The notes under the pieces were generated by a model that was not told the origin of the DNA, did no database searches, and saw only the letters and a program-made list of their open reading frames with translations. DNA of 64,000 bases from Blasia pusilla (lineage: Eukaryota > Marchantiophyta > Marchantiopsida > Blasiales): positions 28,520,001-28,584,000 of the forward strand of contig CM114274.1 of NCBI GenBank assembly GCA_050084515.1. Reading direction: 5' to 3'. The stretch's first letter is position 1. The number at the start of each line of letters is the position of its first letter. This document shows positions 9,541 through 22,079 of this stretch, piece by piece. The translations under genes were made by a program, and so were the position numbers.

Positions 9541-11448
9541 CAAATATTCATCCATTTGATGTCATTGAAATTCCTATCCTGTACACCACTTTGCAGTCCA
9601 TAAATCACTAGATGTTATAAAATCAGCATATTAGGTTCAAATTCTTATTCTAAAAATATGCCATAGATTTCTCTTTATGTGTGGCATATCTCTTTTTAAT
9701 TCTTTACCATATTATTATTTGTAGATAGGTCTTTCTTAGGAGACTGTTATTTTCACTTAGTAAAACTTTTGAGCTTAATATATTTTTGGTACAAGGTCCC
9801 TCGATAAGTGAATTTCAAAACTTTTAGAGATGTAAACTACCCTTAAGACTTCTTACACGACTAAAGTGGGCTAAAGTTACTAGTACCATGGTAATGTGTA
9901 TGCATAGTAAATATAATGCGCTTATAAGCAAGGAGGTGTCTCTTGCTCCACCATAACCGAAATCTTGCATGCGCAAGGCCTCTTTTCTTACTCAATTTTG
10001 TAATGGAACCTAACATGACCCATATGCGTTCTTGTCACTCATAGCATTTCGGTTTTGCAAAATGCCTTCCGATATAAAATTATAATATAATAGAGACTTT
10101 CCGACATCAAGACGGGCATTACCTATGACAATAGTTAGACTTGGACAACATTCTCACCTAATCATAAGATATTGAATTCTAGTATAGATACTTGAGACTA
10201 GAGATATACTCCACCAATACAAAAGGTTCCTTTTGTCCAAACATTGATTGGCATATATAATATCTAGCATATTGTATTAAAGTGTTAGAGAGCTAGACCT
10301 CCTAAAGAGGTTTCCACGATATCTTACATTGGGTGGTACATAACTTTCAAAATCTTTCTAAGATAACATGTTTGTCGGATTAGAAATATGGTGCTCCTAT
10401 AGAAAGGAGCCACATGTCTCACATTAAATATCTCCTCATTATGACTTAAAGTTTGCTTTCTCTCTTTTTTCTATTTTCCATGCGCATGTACAAGTGGACT
10501 AAGATTATTGTCGAAGAGTACTTTTTCTATTCTCAAGACCTCTATAGTTTTAAGCTCTCATAAACCTGCCGTAAAAAATCGATTTAGGAATTACTTTAAT
10601 TCTCCAAAGTCCTAGAATTGGGGAGAGACCATTATTAGACTAATGAAAACATGTAATGAACCTCAATAAGTAAGAGATGTATTGAGATGAGTGAGTTGGT
10701 CGGGCATCTTTCATATTAGGAGGTAGAGTGATTCTTTGCATAGCTTAAGCTTGAAGTTTCGTTTCAACAAACTAGGCAAGATTGTCACAACTTTGCAAGT
10801 ACAAGAGGAAATGATAGCCAAGTTGTGAACGGCTGATGGACTCATTCTTCGCAAGGAGTTCACTCTTTCCAAAAAGTGGACGCATACTCCCTAGAAAGGA
10901 TACTAGAAGGGATGTATGACGGAAATTGCACCATATCCATTCCAAAGACTTGGAAGACTACTATCGTAAAACAAATTAGAACGGCCGTCTTCATGCCCTT
11001 CTCTTGCAAGAAACATAAGAATGGCACACTAAAGACAGCCTTAAACCCAACCGTGATTCCATTCCGAAATGCGGCGATAAAATACGAATCCGAAATTGTA
11101 TACCAAACTTGAAGTTCAAAATTTGAAACCGCGCTAGTGTCTTTTTTTGCTCCTACACAGTTGAAACGTTCTTCTCCGTGTATACGTGGAAGAGTCGATG
11201 AACTTGCACTTTGCTCAAAAGACACTCATTCCATAATAACATGCATAACCGCAAGATCAAATTAAGGGATATCCAAGTTGAAATATCACTATACCTGGCT
11301 GCACACCCTTCGGACGGGGGTAAAATGTCACTTAGTTCATACCCAAATACACATATTATCAGGTCCCTGAATAGATACCTCAAAATCATCCGAAATACCA
11401 CTATTGATGTGCACCATACTTCTAGATTTCAAGGTACCGTATATACGC
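9541..11448. other. Gene-poor AT-rich spacer and peroxidase 3' flank
   Basis: No convincing gene. The 9,541-10,800 part is AT-rich with frequent stops in all frames. Two overlapping antisense open frames at about 10,860-11,225 have no recognisable domain and are treated as chance. The last few hundred bases lie downstream of peroxidase 1 and probably include its 3' UTR. Confidence 0.5.
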
Positions 11449-13277
<1,829 letters not shown>

Positions 13278-13382
13278 GTGGAGATCTCTCAAACTAGAGC
13301 TTCTCCTTAGTATGAAGCTCCTGCGAAATGAACTGTCTGCCGACTTTCAAGAACTCATGCTGAAATGAAGGAGTCCTTCTAG

Positions 13383-13390
13383 CTTTTATA
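13383..13390 (-). promoter_or_regulatory. TATA box of peroxidase 1
   Basis: On the minus strand this reads TATAAAAG, about 105 bp upstream of the start codon at 13,277, a normal plant core-promoter spacing. Peroxidase 2 has the equivalent element. The transcription start itself is not determined. Confidence 0.6.
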
Positions 13391-15984
13391 CATTCGGGGG
13401 TACTGTAGATATATGAAACACCCCAGCATTAAGGAGATCGACACAGCTGATGATGATGGATCGTAACAACAGAAAAAGCATTCACGAGCAGGCATCCATG
13501 TGAAGCTTTGAGTTCAAATCTGTCGAGTCTTTCCGACAAATCCCAGGAAGGTTCGATCCTGGGGCGGTACATCCGTACGACTTATGCATCGAAGTTTCTT
13601 TACTGCGCTTGTTGAGCCTTGCTGCCGCAGCTGCCCTTCATCTGCTGTAAGCGTCGCCTCCGTCCGAGTCTTCCTCTGGTCGACTGAAAATTCGAATATG
13701 CCACGATCCACTAGTACTAATGAAAAACTTTTAAGTTTCTAGCTAGGACGGGAAAAGCTGCCGTGAGTGCCCAGAAAGTCATTTAGACTCGGAAACAAGA
13801 CGTCCCAGGAAACAGTCCGGAGTCCGCACCGGCTATAACTGGAACATGAGAAAATTCGATGGGAAGTAAACAAGTGAAAAGTCGGGGAGAACTGCTTTTA
13901 GAGAATACCTATAGGGTTAACCATGTGCCCGAAAAAACTGGACAGGTGAAAAATACTATCCGCACTCCCCGTCCTTGTAGATATAAGTATTTCGGATCCT
14001 GGCCAGTATGACCAGTCCGAATGTGCAGTGCCTGAATCTGTCGGATCTTAAAGCACAGTAGTAAGCCACAGAACGACACAATTGGCGCGACTCGGCAGCC
14101 AAAAATAGGGCGACGGTAGACTCGATTGGGGGTTACTACATATTTGCTTAAGTGGCCATAGCAAGGAATCGGACCGGACCTGTTTGTACCCAGTTTCAAT
14201 TACGGCGCATGGTTCAGTGGTGGATGCAACACACGATATTTTTTTAATTATTTTTTAAGAATAAAAGTCGCGCATGTGGATTCTCGCGCATAATGGAAAA
14301 TTCAAGTTTCCCTTTTTTTGGCACGAGGAAGATTTTAATTGCCCTGTTAGCAAGACGCCCTACCAATCAGAGGTTCCATCGGGATTGGAAGTTCAGAGAT
14401 AAGGTCGACCTCTACGACCAGACCCTGACGATAGTCCAGAGTCCAGAGTCCAGACCAGGTCAAAGAGTAACGTCTGGGTAGTTTGCCAGTAATAATTAAG
14501 GCAGCCGGAAAGTTTTGAGTTTTGTTAATCCCGGTCGGATATCTGGCACTAAATCCAAAAATAGCCAGTAAATTTTTGGTCGGTGTTTTAAAACTGAAAC
14601 GGAAACTTGAAATTTCAACCAGCTAGGACAACACGCAACCCCCGACTTAGCGACGATTTTCTTCTTTGTACTTAGCGACGAGTGTCCGCGCATTCACGTA
14701 CATTCAGCGTATATTCCGAAATGATCGTGAGAGGTCCAGAAGCCCAATGGCTCACGCACTCCCATTATCCAACGTGGATCCATATCGACATAAATATTCA
14801 ACCCATTCCGGGGAAGAGATGCTTTTCATCTACTGTATTCTACTGAATGTACCTGCCCCGAGTCTCTTTAAAAAACAAGGTCGTACGTTCGTCTTATCCT
14901 CTTGGCGAACTATAGGACGCTTGTCGAAGTCTTCACCCTTGGATTTTGTGACTATGTGTATGTCACATGTGCTATGTGTATGTCACAACGGATACTTAGG
15001 AAATATTTCTGGTGGGCCAGGAAAAATTAAGGACCTTAAGGACTTCACACTCCTTCGTTCAAGGCGTCGTAGGGGAAGGCCCCCCCCTTCCTCCTTTGTA
15101 TCCTGATGGGTTTACGTTCCCCTACTCAAACGCCTCTCCATCCATCCAACGCTTCGCAGTCTGCTCACCAATTCAAGGCGATACGTGAATTCGATTATTG
15201 GAGGCCAAAAGTCATAATACGAATAGAAGCGGATGGGAAATGTTACTATTTCCTCTTCGAGCTATGTACAATCTAAGATGTGTAACACGGGTCCCCAGCC
15301 CTAAGGTGGCCTTCTTAAGACATGTACCATTTTGAAGCTACTGCACGAAACAGCACAGGTACCATCTCGAACTTGTTTGGCACTTCACGCTAACTTAAAA
15401 GCCTAACTATCCCCGATCGTCAGGTTGGGTGCCTCGATGTACCTCTATTCCAGTCGCCTTCAGTCCCAGACGATATCAGATCTATGAGCGAGGAGATCGG
15501 GGTTGCGAGTACTTGGAAGGCTGGATTCGCGTTTACCCGGCCCCACCACGTACATCCCGGCCGTCCAGTGACTTTCAGACTGATCCCGGCAGCGGATTGG
15601 AAGACTTTCTCTCCATCAGCTTACTTCCAAGGAAAAGTAAGCCTTTGGATCAAACGACCAGATGTATTAGAGGATAGACGATGACCTCAAATAAAGTTCT
15701 ACCAAAAATAAGTTTGGATGTAGGAACGAAAATAGATACTAATAAGGCTACTCCAAGCTATCCCATCTCAAATCCAAAGAATTGAGTAGCCCAATTAGTA
15801 GTTAAAATGTTCATAATGTTGTTGACAGTGTTTATTTTGTTTGTTTCTTTGGACATATCGGGAGAGCGAAGGCTATCGTGTGATGTGGTTGAAGTAGTCG
15901 TAGACTCGTCAGAGCAATGTTTGCAACATAAACTAAATTATTCATAATAATGGAGGCGGCAGACAATTGAATGCCAACTCTACC
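13391..15984. other. Upstream region of peroxidase 1, no recognised gene
   Basis: Mixed-composition DNA with only short open frames, none matching a domain I know. There is a small direct repeat of GAGTCCAGAGTCC near 14,440. Regulatory sequence of peroxidase 1 is expected in the part nearest the gene, but no specific motif can be assigned. Confidence 0.4.
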
Positions 15985-16290
15985 AAAGTGCAACCCGACG
16001 ACTTCGGACGGGTTGCGCAAGTGCCTCACCTTGTAACGCGTTTAGGGTGGAAGCGTGCAACCCGTCGGTCTCCGACGAGTAACGCGGGTGCCGCGCCTTC
16101 TTGCCCAAAGCCGGCGGAGGTGCGCAACCCGTCGGCCTCAGACGGGTTGCGCAAGTGCCTCACCTTGTAACACTTACATGAAGGAAGCGTGCAACCCGTC
16201 TGTTTTCGACGAGTTGTGCGGGTGCCGTGCCTTCTTGCCCGAAGATGGCTGAGGCGCGCAACCCGTCGACATCATATGGGTTGCGCGCCT
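15985..16290. repeat. Higher-order palindrome repeat
   Basis: Two copies of a roughly 150-bp unit lie head to tail, each with palindromes of the GCAACCCGTC...GACGGGTTGC family. They are separated by the conserved spacers GCGCAAGTGCCTCACCTTG and GCGGGTGCCG..CCTTCTTGCCC. The array opens at about 15,991 with GCAACCCGACGACTTCGGACGGGTTGC. Unit arms are partly mutated (ACGAGT in place of ACGGGT), so stems are of mixed quality. Confidence 0.8.
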
Positions 16291-16504
16291 CAGCCATAAG
16301 GGTGATTGAGGGGACGAAATACAGCTGGATGCGGAACCTATATTTCTTCATCTGGGATGGAAACCACAGGTTCATGGCGTGGACCCAGTTTGCAGAGGAG
16401 CGCCCAAACTCATTGGAGGCGCATTTTTGCATGAAGGCACTCGTGCTACATCCATACCCTCATCACATGGCGATGCTGGAGATGGCCATGCATCCCATGA
16501 ACAC

Positions 16505-17000
16505 CTAAGTTTCCTCTTGCTGCAAACCCTCGGACTCCAACAAGTTGTTTGAGTCGCCACTATTTTGGGGATGTTTTTGGCCGAAAGCAACTCGTCGGAG
16601 TCCAACGAGTTGTTCGATTGACCACTGGTTTAGGATGTTTTTGGCCGAAAGCAACTCGTCGGAGTCCGACCAGTTGTTCGACTGACCACTGGTTTAGGAT
16701 GTTTTTGGCCGAAAGCAACTCGTCGGAGTCCGACCAGTTGTTCGACTGACCACTGGTTTAGGATGTTTTTGGCCGAAAGCAACTCGTCGGAGTCCGACGA
16801 GTTGTTTCACTGACCACAGGTTTTAGGATGTTTTTGGCCAAAAGCAACTCGTCAGAGTCCGACGAGTTGCTCGACTGGCCGCTGTTTTTGGATGTTTTTG
16901 GAAGAAAGAAACTCGTCGAGGTCCGACGGGTTGCTTGACTGGCAGCTATTTTTGGATGTTTTTGGCCGAAAGCAATTCGTCGGAGTCCGACAGGTTGCAT
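16505..17000. repeat. 64-bp tandem repeat, about eight units, each containing one palindrome
   Basis: The unit is one palindrome (GCAACTCGTC GGAGTCC GACGAGTTG and variants) plus the constant spacer GGATGTTTTTGGCCGAAA and a short variable part containing GACCACTGG. Central units (about 16,590-16,780) are nearly identical; outer units diverge in arms and spacer. The array lies directly upstream of methyltransferase repeat copy 2. It is not CRISPR: spacers are conserved and the setting is a plant nuclear genome. Confidence 0.9.
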
Positions 17001-17075
17001 TCGCCGACACGGAAAGATGATCGGAGTAGGGGAGCTAGATTTTTGGCGTCAAATTGTAGCTTTAATTGAAATTGC

Positions 17076-17300
17076 GCAACCTGTCGGACTCGGACGGGTT
17101 GATATGTTCACTTTTCTTGCGATAACCACTCTCTAAATACAAATTATCTGACAACCCGTCGGAGTCCGACGGGTTGAAACAAGACAATCACAAATCTGAA
17201 TGCAATCCGTCGGACTCCGGTGGGTTGCAAAATTTAGCTCGTAGCTACCATTCCGACCATGAGCTGTGACGACCAATCGGAGTCCAACGGGTTGCAGAAA
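17076..17300. repeat. Dispersed 27-bp palindromes upstream of methyltransferase copy 2
   Basis: Units at 17,076-17,101, 17,152-17,176 (arms CAACCCGTC/GACGGGTTG, centre GGAGTCC) and 17,202-17,228, plus a half-site near 17,277-17,295. They are separated by unrelated 40-50 bp spacers, unlike the adjacent tandem array. The window's first 20 bases carry the corresponding half palindrome of copy 1. Confidence 0.8.
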
Positions 17301-17345
17301 TCCATGTAGCATGCAAAATTTCTAATATTGAGTTTGGATGTGCAG

Positions 17346-20192
17346 GATTGAATCGGAGAGGAATGTCACCCACCATTGGATCTAGGATTGCGATCGGGTG
17401 AAGAAAGTGCTAACGACGCACCCGGCAGAGTACAAGGGGTTCTTGGGCGACGCCCTTGTAAATGAGATGCTGGAAAAGGGTGCTCAAATAAAAAAAAGAC
17501 TTGGGCAAAAACATTTATTTCCCAAGATGCAGTCGTGAAAATCCTTTGCTAGTCGAAGATACAAGCCGCCAAGAAGAGCGTTGCATTGGAGCTAGAGCGG
17601 AGGGAGAACGTGTTTGTGTCTGAGCATGCTAAGTTCATCCAAGCTGCAGTATCTGCAGTTACGAAGTACACGGCAAGCAAGATGCAGCGCTACATCGCCA
17701 TTCTCAACCCCGAACTTGGCCCCTATTTCTACAAGGAGCTAAAGGCGATAATCAAGCGCCAGCGGAAGAGGGATGAAGATCGGCAGGGTCAGATTGGGGA
17801 GAAAGTATCTCTCGATCGCGTGCATTGATTTTCCTTGTCTGGATTTTTGGAATTTAGGAGAATCCAACTGATGAAAATCAGTTTCGAGGGCACAGAGGCC
17901 CACAAGAGGGCGGCACACCGTTCTCCGGGTGTCTGTGATCTAGTGATCTCCCACTGGCTCCGTGAATGGTCATTCTGGGACGCGTTGCGGCTTCTCGGGA
18001 AGTCCATGCTCGTGGGTCTCCAAGCAGAGCTGAAAAGAATAGAGCTAGTTCTGGAGGAAGCAAACCAGGAGAGTGCTGAAGATTTTGAACTTTGGCTGGA
18101 TGACATGCGGGACAAGCCCATAAAAAACCCAAGTTGTTCAAGGATCGCATCCTCCCTCAAGCAGACCTTGATGAAGAAATAGAGGCAAAGTAAAGGGATT
18201 TCCCAAAGAAGAAGCGAGATCTTCAGGAGAAGGCGGCCGATGCATCTCGACTAAGAGCTGCCCAACGCATGGTATTTAGGTACCTCGTCCATTGTAAGAA
18301 TGCAGGTACATGGCAAAAAATACCGACAGCCTGCAAATTATGGGCTTCTTTGCCTGATGGAGAGACATTTTCCATGTACGACATGGAGATGGCTCAAAGC
18401 ATGTCCGATTGGGAGGTGGAGAATTGCCCGATCTGGCTGGACTTCAACGACTCTGAGGACATAATTGAGAAAGATCTTCGCGTGCTCTATGATGCGGTGG
18501 CCGCAAGTAGGGACAACATCCCCAATTTCGTGCAGCCTGAAGAATTTTTCGAAGGAGATGCGGAGGAGCAAGCCCTCGAGACAGCAAAGTTGGTGTCCAA
18601 AGTTGTCACCGCCAAGGACAAATCTACGGCGGGTCTTAAAGCCAAGGCAAGGGGATCGAAGAATTCCGAGGCCAAGTCTTCCCAAAGAGAGGCTGAAAAT
18701 TCAAGGCGAGAGCCGGAATTGTCCGGGCGAGTGGGGAGAGAGGGTCGGACCAGGTCCTCCGCAAAAAAACTCCACCAGAGTCTAAGGTAATAGAGATCCC
18801 AACAAGCCGACGGCAGACTCAGGAGAAGCGGAAGCGAGAGGCGCCAGGGTTGTCCCAAGGAGCAGACCAGGATGTGGAATATACTCCATCATCCTTGGGA
18901 AGACATAGAGAAACAACGACCCAGACAAGCGTCATCATTCACTGCACGAATCTTCTAGATGAGCTGAAAAGTTTCAATTCCCAAGCGTCGATACCCGCCA
19001 TCGGGAAATTGACAACGCTGGGACGGAAGCTTCAACGAAACGGGCACGCTCCTTGGACGGTCCATGGGGAGGTCGAAGAGGTGGCGGTGGATCTCCTCGT
19101 CACTGATTTGCCCTCAGGGTTGCGCTTGTGGGACGAGAATCCGTCCGATGGGGTCCCAGATTGGAATGTCCCTCTTTCTTATGACCAGATCGCGCTCTTG
19201 TTTTCCTTTGTAGATGCTTATCTTAGTGACAGGGGTTATTTCTTAGTTTTTACTGGAGGGAGCGAGGATGAGCTCTTCAACCTGCAATGCATCAAGAGGT
19301 CGCTGAAGTGGAGGACGGCACAATTGTGGGTCATCAAGAACGAGTACCCACTCCGATCCGCGACGAGTCAAATCCGGGTAAGGGCTCTAAATCCGTATCC
19401 AAATTGTCTTTCTCCGACGGGTTGCATCTCTGCATGCAACCCGTCGGATTGTTTGAGTTGGAGACTTCGGTGGTGCAATCCGTCTGAAAGTGACGGGTTG
19501 CGAATTTACCGCAAGTCTCCATTGGGTGAATGCAACCCATCGAAACTCGACGGGTTGCAAGTGCTTATGCTTTTTCCTTGTGTTTCTGGAATGATGCAAC
19601 TCGTCTAAAAGCGACGGGTTGCTCTTAGCCAACCATGGGCTGCTCTAAGCGAGCAACTTGTCGCCTTCCGACGGGTTGCTCATGGACAAAAAAATCACTT
19701 ACACTTGTAAAACAACTCGTCGGACTCCAACAGGTTGCTCCAATGTTAGGATTATAACAAAGTTCTCTGCGGTTACGCGAAGTTCTTTGGGGACGTGTTG
19801 CAGATTGTGTCACCATATTGAGAGTAGACCAGTGGTCAAGTAGCTCTTTCTTGTTGCTGACATTGTTTCCAACGTGCTTCTTTACAGATGGACCACTCCT
19901 ATGTTTACTGCTTTTTTCGGCCCGAGCACAACTTCCAACTGTTAGAGGCACCTGGCAGAGTGGTAGGAACATTCTCTGCCTTGAGGGAAGGCAGGAACTG
20001 TTTGACCTTTGCAAAGAGGCAAAGGCAGATTACGACAGGCTAGTTGGGGCGTACAACTCTCCTCCAAAGCCGAGAGCTCCGGTTCCAGACCCACCATTGG
20101 TAGTGACACCATCGTCACTTCCCACGATTCCAAAAATCAGGAGGGAAAGGCCGACTGTAATTCTGGAAGAGCTCTCGGACGATGACGAGTGA
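17346..20192 (+). pseudogene. Beta-class DNA amino-methyltransferase-like gene, copy 2 (broken)
   Basis: The first block starts after a plausible acceptor (ATGTGCAG) at 17,345 and runs to about 17,828. Further blocks are about 17,864-18,182, 18,183-18,790, 18,790-19,377 and 19,888-20,192. The intron 19,378-19,887 (GTAAGG...TTACAG) matches that of copy 1. The motif IV-like segment at 19,081-19,119 reads DLLVTDLPSG. The last exon has lost the segment holding EKS..LM and motif I, so the SAM site is gone. A one-base slip in the A run at about 18,764-18,770 and a frame change near 18,130 break the frame. The middle block is basic and Ser-rich, a likely linker. Function is inferred only from motif order shared with copy 1; N-terminal blocks are of unknown role. 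Confidence 0.5.
19400..19740. repeat. Palindrome cluster in the intron of methyltransferase copy 2
   Basis: About seven units, with best examples near 19,474-19,500, 19,531-19,557, 19,595-19,621 and 19,652-19,678. They use the same arms as copy 1. Several centres match copy 1 position by position (for example the AAAGC type), others have changed. Their retention at homologous positions shows that at least part of the cluster predates the duplication. Confidence 0.8.
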
Positions 20193-21365
20193 GTTCAAAG
20201 AACTCGAGGACCTAGCTTGACTGCAGCGTTTGGAGTAGGGATTTATTTGATGATGAGGCAAAAGAATTCATAGAATAGATCAAATGTACAGTTCTGAACT
20301 TCTTTCGGATGTAATAAAGGACAACATTTTTTCAAACGATGATGGTGTTTGTGAAATTTTTCTCAATATCTTTTTTGGTCTTGTCAAATGTGATCGTCTG
20401 TGTACTCCGACACTTTATTTTGCAACCCGTCGGATTTCTACGGCTTGCAACTTTTCACTTTTTGACCGCTGTGCCTTTTTCGCTTCTTCTTTGGCAAGCT
20501 GTCGGATTCGGACAAGTTGGCTGCTTGAGTGATCGGACTCTTTCCCTAGGAGACCAAATTCTGAGGCATTGTGGCGGGCTTCTTCACTTTTGGCTCGTTC
20601 CCCTAGTATCGTCAAACCAGTCTTAGGCTTCTTTTCTTCTCTAAGACGTGTTGGATTCCTATAACCTGTCGGATTGCCATTTCGGATTCCCAAACAGTTG
20701 GATTTTTGTGGGTGCAAGGTGGAATGGAATCACTTCTCAAAATCTTTCCTTTGTTATGGTGAGCTTGCTTGCAAGGGGTGCAAGCCATCTGATTCCGAGG
20801 GGTTGCAAGAGTTGGAACCTGTAAAATTCCGACGGGTTGGGAGGGGTGCAGCTTCTCTGTTTATCAGATTTAGGATCTGAATGAAGGGACATCAGTTCCT
20901 CTTTACTCCAAACAGCTAACAATCTTTTGGTTTAATTATTGTCTCATGTGTTTACATTTCACAAAGTTGGTCTTTATTTGAACCTTTCATTGAGATGAGA
21001 TTGCTACTTCTGCTCAAATTAGTTGTCAATGGTCCTCCAACAAAAATACCCCTCGGCACAACTTACTGTAGACTGAGACAGGCAATGTGAAGAAACTTAG
21101 GCTCACATGGAGAGTGATGAAAAAATGTTTGTAGTGGTCTTATGATGTCTACTTGTTTTTGCCCCTTGGAAAAAGGAGGTTTTTTTGGGCCCAAATGTGG
21201 ACCACTACCTACTCTCTTCTAAAGATTTCATGAATTTGAAAGCAAACAAAAATTTCAAATGTGTCAAAAAGTTTTGAAGAGAGGAGGCGGATTTGGCCCT
21301 TTTTTTTTAAGAGAGACTCTCCTCTCTTCCTCTCTTCCTCTCCTCTCTTCCTCTCTCCTGCTAGA
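20193..21365. repeat. 3' flank of repeat copy 2
   Basis: Homologous to 3,100-4,890 but shorter. Decayed palindromes lie near 20,422-20,448, 20,491-20,520, 20,650-20,680 and 20,775-20,840. It ends in the same CTCTCTTCC-rich tract before the gag junction. No coding sequence recognised. Confidence 0.65.
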
Positions 21366-22002
21366 ATACCCATCCCGTGTGGGTCATAGTAGAGTCTCCA
21401 AGCCTCAATCTCATGGGCATATCTCTACGAGAACTCATGGTTATCGCCCATGGGTGCCCCCTCTAAATGTTGGAATATTCCTTTCCATATTGTAAACGGG
21501 TTGAACTCTCTAGAGTTCCTAGCCCGATGTGAGTCACACCAACTACTAAACTCCGCACTCTCACATGTCTTTGTCAATGCAAAAGCAAACCCACACTCCT
21601 AATGAGAGGCTTGGGTTACACTCACAAGGCAAGCAAGACCATAGCTCCGCCGCCTCATGCCAAGAAGTTCAACAAAGAGAGAATGAGCTCTCAAGCCCTC
21701 TCTCCTTAAGATATATCCCCTTTCCTCTCCCAAGCTCTCTCCTCGATAACCTACGCTTGCAGGTCACCTCCTTGGCTGTTGACCTGCTGTAGCGGATCAA
21801 GGGCCACTTCCAAAATTGGAAAGTCAACTCTACCAAATTGGAAAGTCTTTATATGGCTCCAAATGAGCCGAAACGAAGGGAAAACCTGCTCTCAGGTTTC
21901 TCGAGACTTCATCAGCTCATCCTCAATCTCTTGAGCTTGTCCTCCTCTACTCACAAAGACACTCTACCAGATCTCTTCGATCTATCCTAAAAATTCGTGA
22001 CA
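21366..22002 (-). mobile_element. 5' end of a gypsy element: A1 terminal repeat joined to a gag remnant
   Basis: In minus orientation, 22,002-21,558 matches the A repeat of element B (45,442-45,938). Shared blocks include the GAGGCTTGGGTTACACTCA and CATAGCTCCGCCGCCTC segments and a TGTCAC/TATCAC start. It is followed at once by gag sequence (21,556-21,366) homologous to 5,180-5,430. The leader normally between them is deleted. The A1 end at 22,002 abuts unrelated CACTA-side sequence, so it is a genuine element terminus. Confidence 0.65.
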
Positions 22003-22079
22003 TACTTGACTAGGGAATAAAAAGGGATCGATGTTCAATGCAACACACTTTCGAAAGTTTGCAAGCAAAAATCCATTCT

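Larger units (their letters stand above)
17310..21556 (+). repeat. Segmental repeat, copy 2
   Basis: Second copy of the unit described at 1-5,450, same orientation, about 17.3 kb away. Relative to copy 1 it lacks part of the last methyltransferase exon, about 500 bp of the 3' flank, and about 290 bp of the gag fragment. Conversely, many codons that are stops in copy 1 are still sense here. The two copies have decayed independently. Confidence 0.8.

Noticed and set aside
16505-17000. CRISPR-like regular array
   Set aside because: Repeat units and spacers are both conserved, there are no cas genes, and the surroundings are plant nuclear DNA. It is a minisatellite built on a palindrome.
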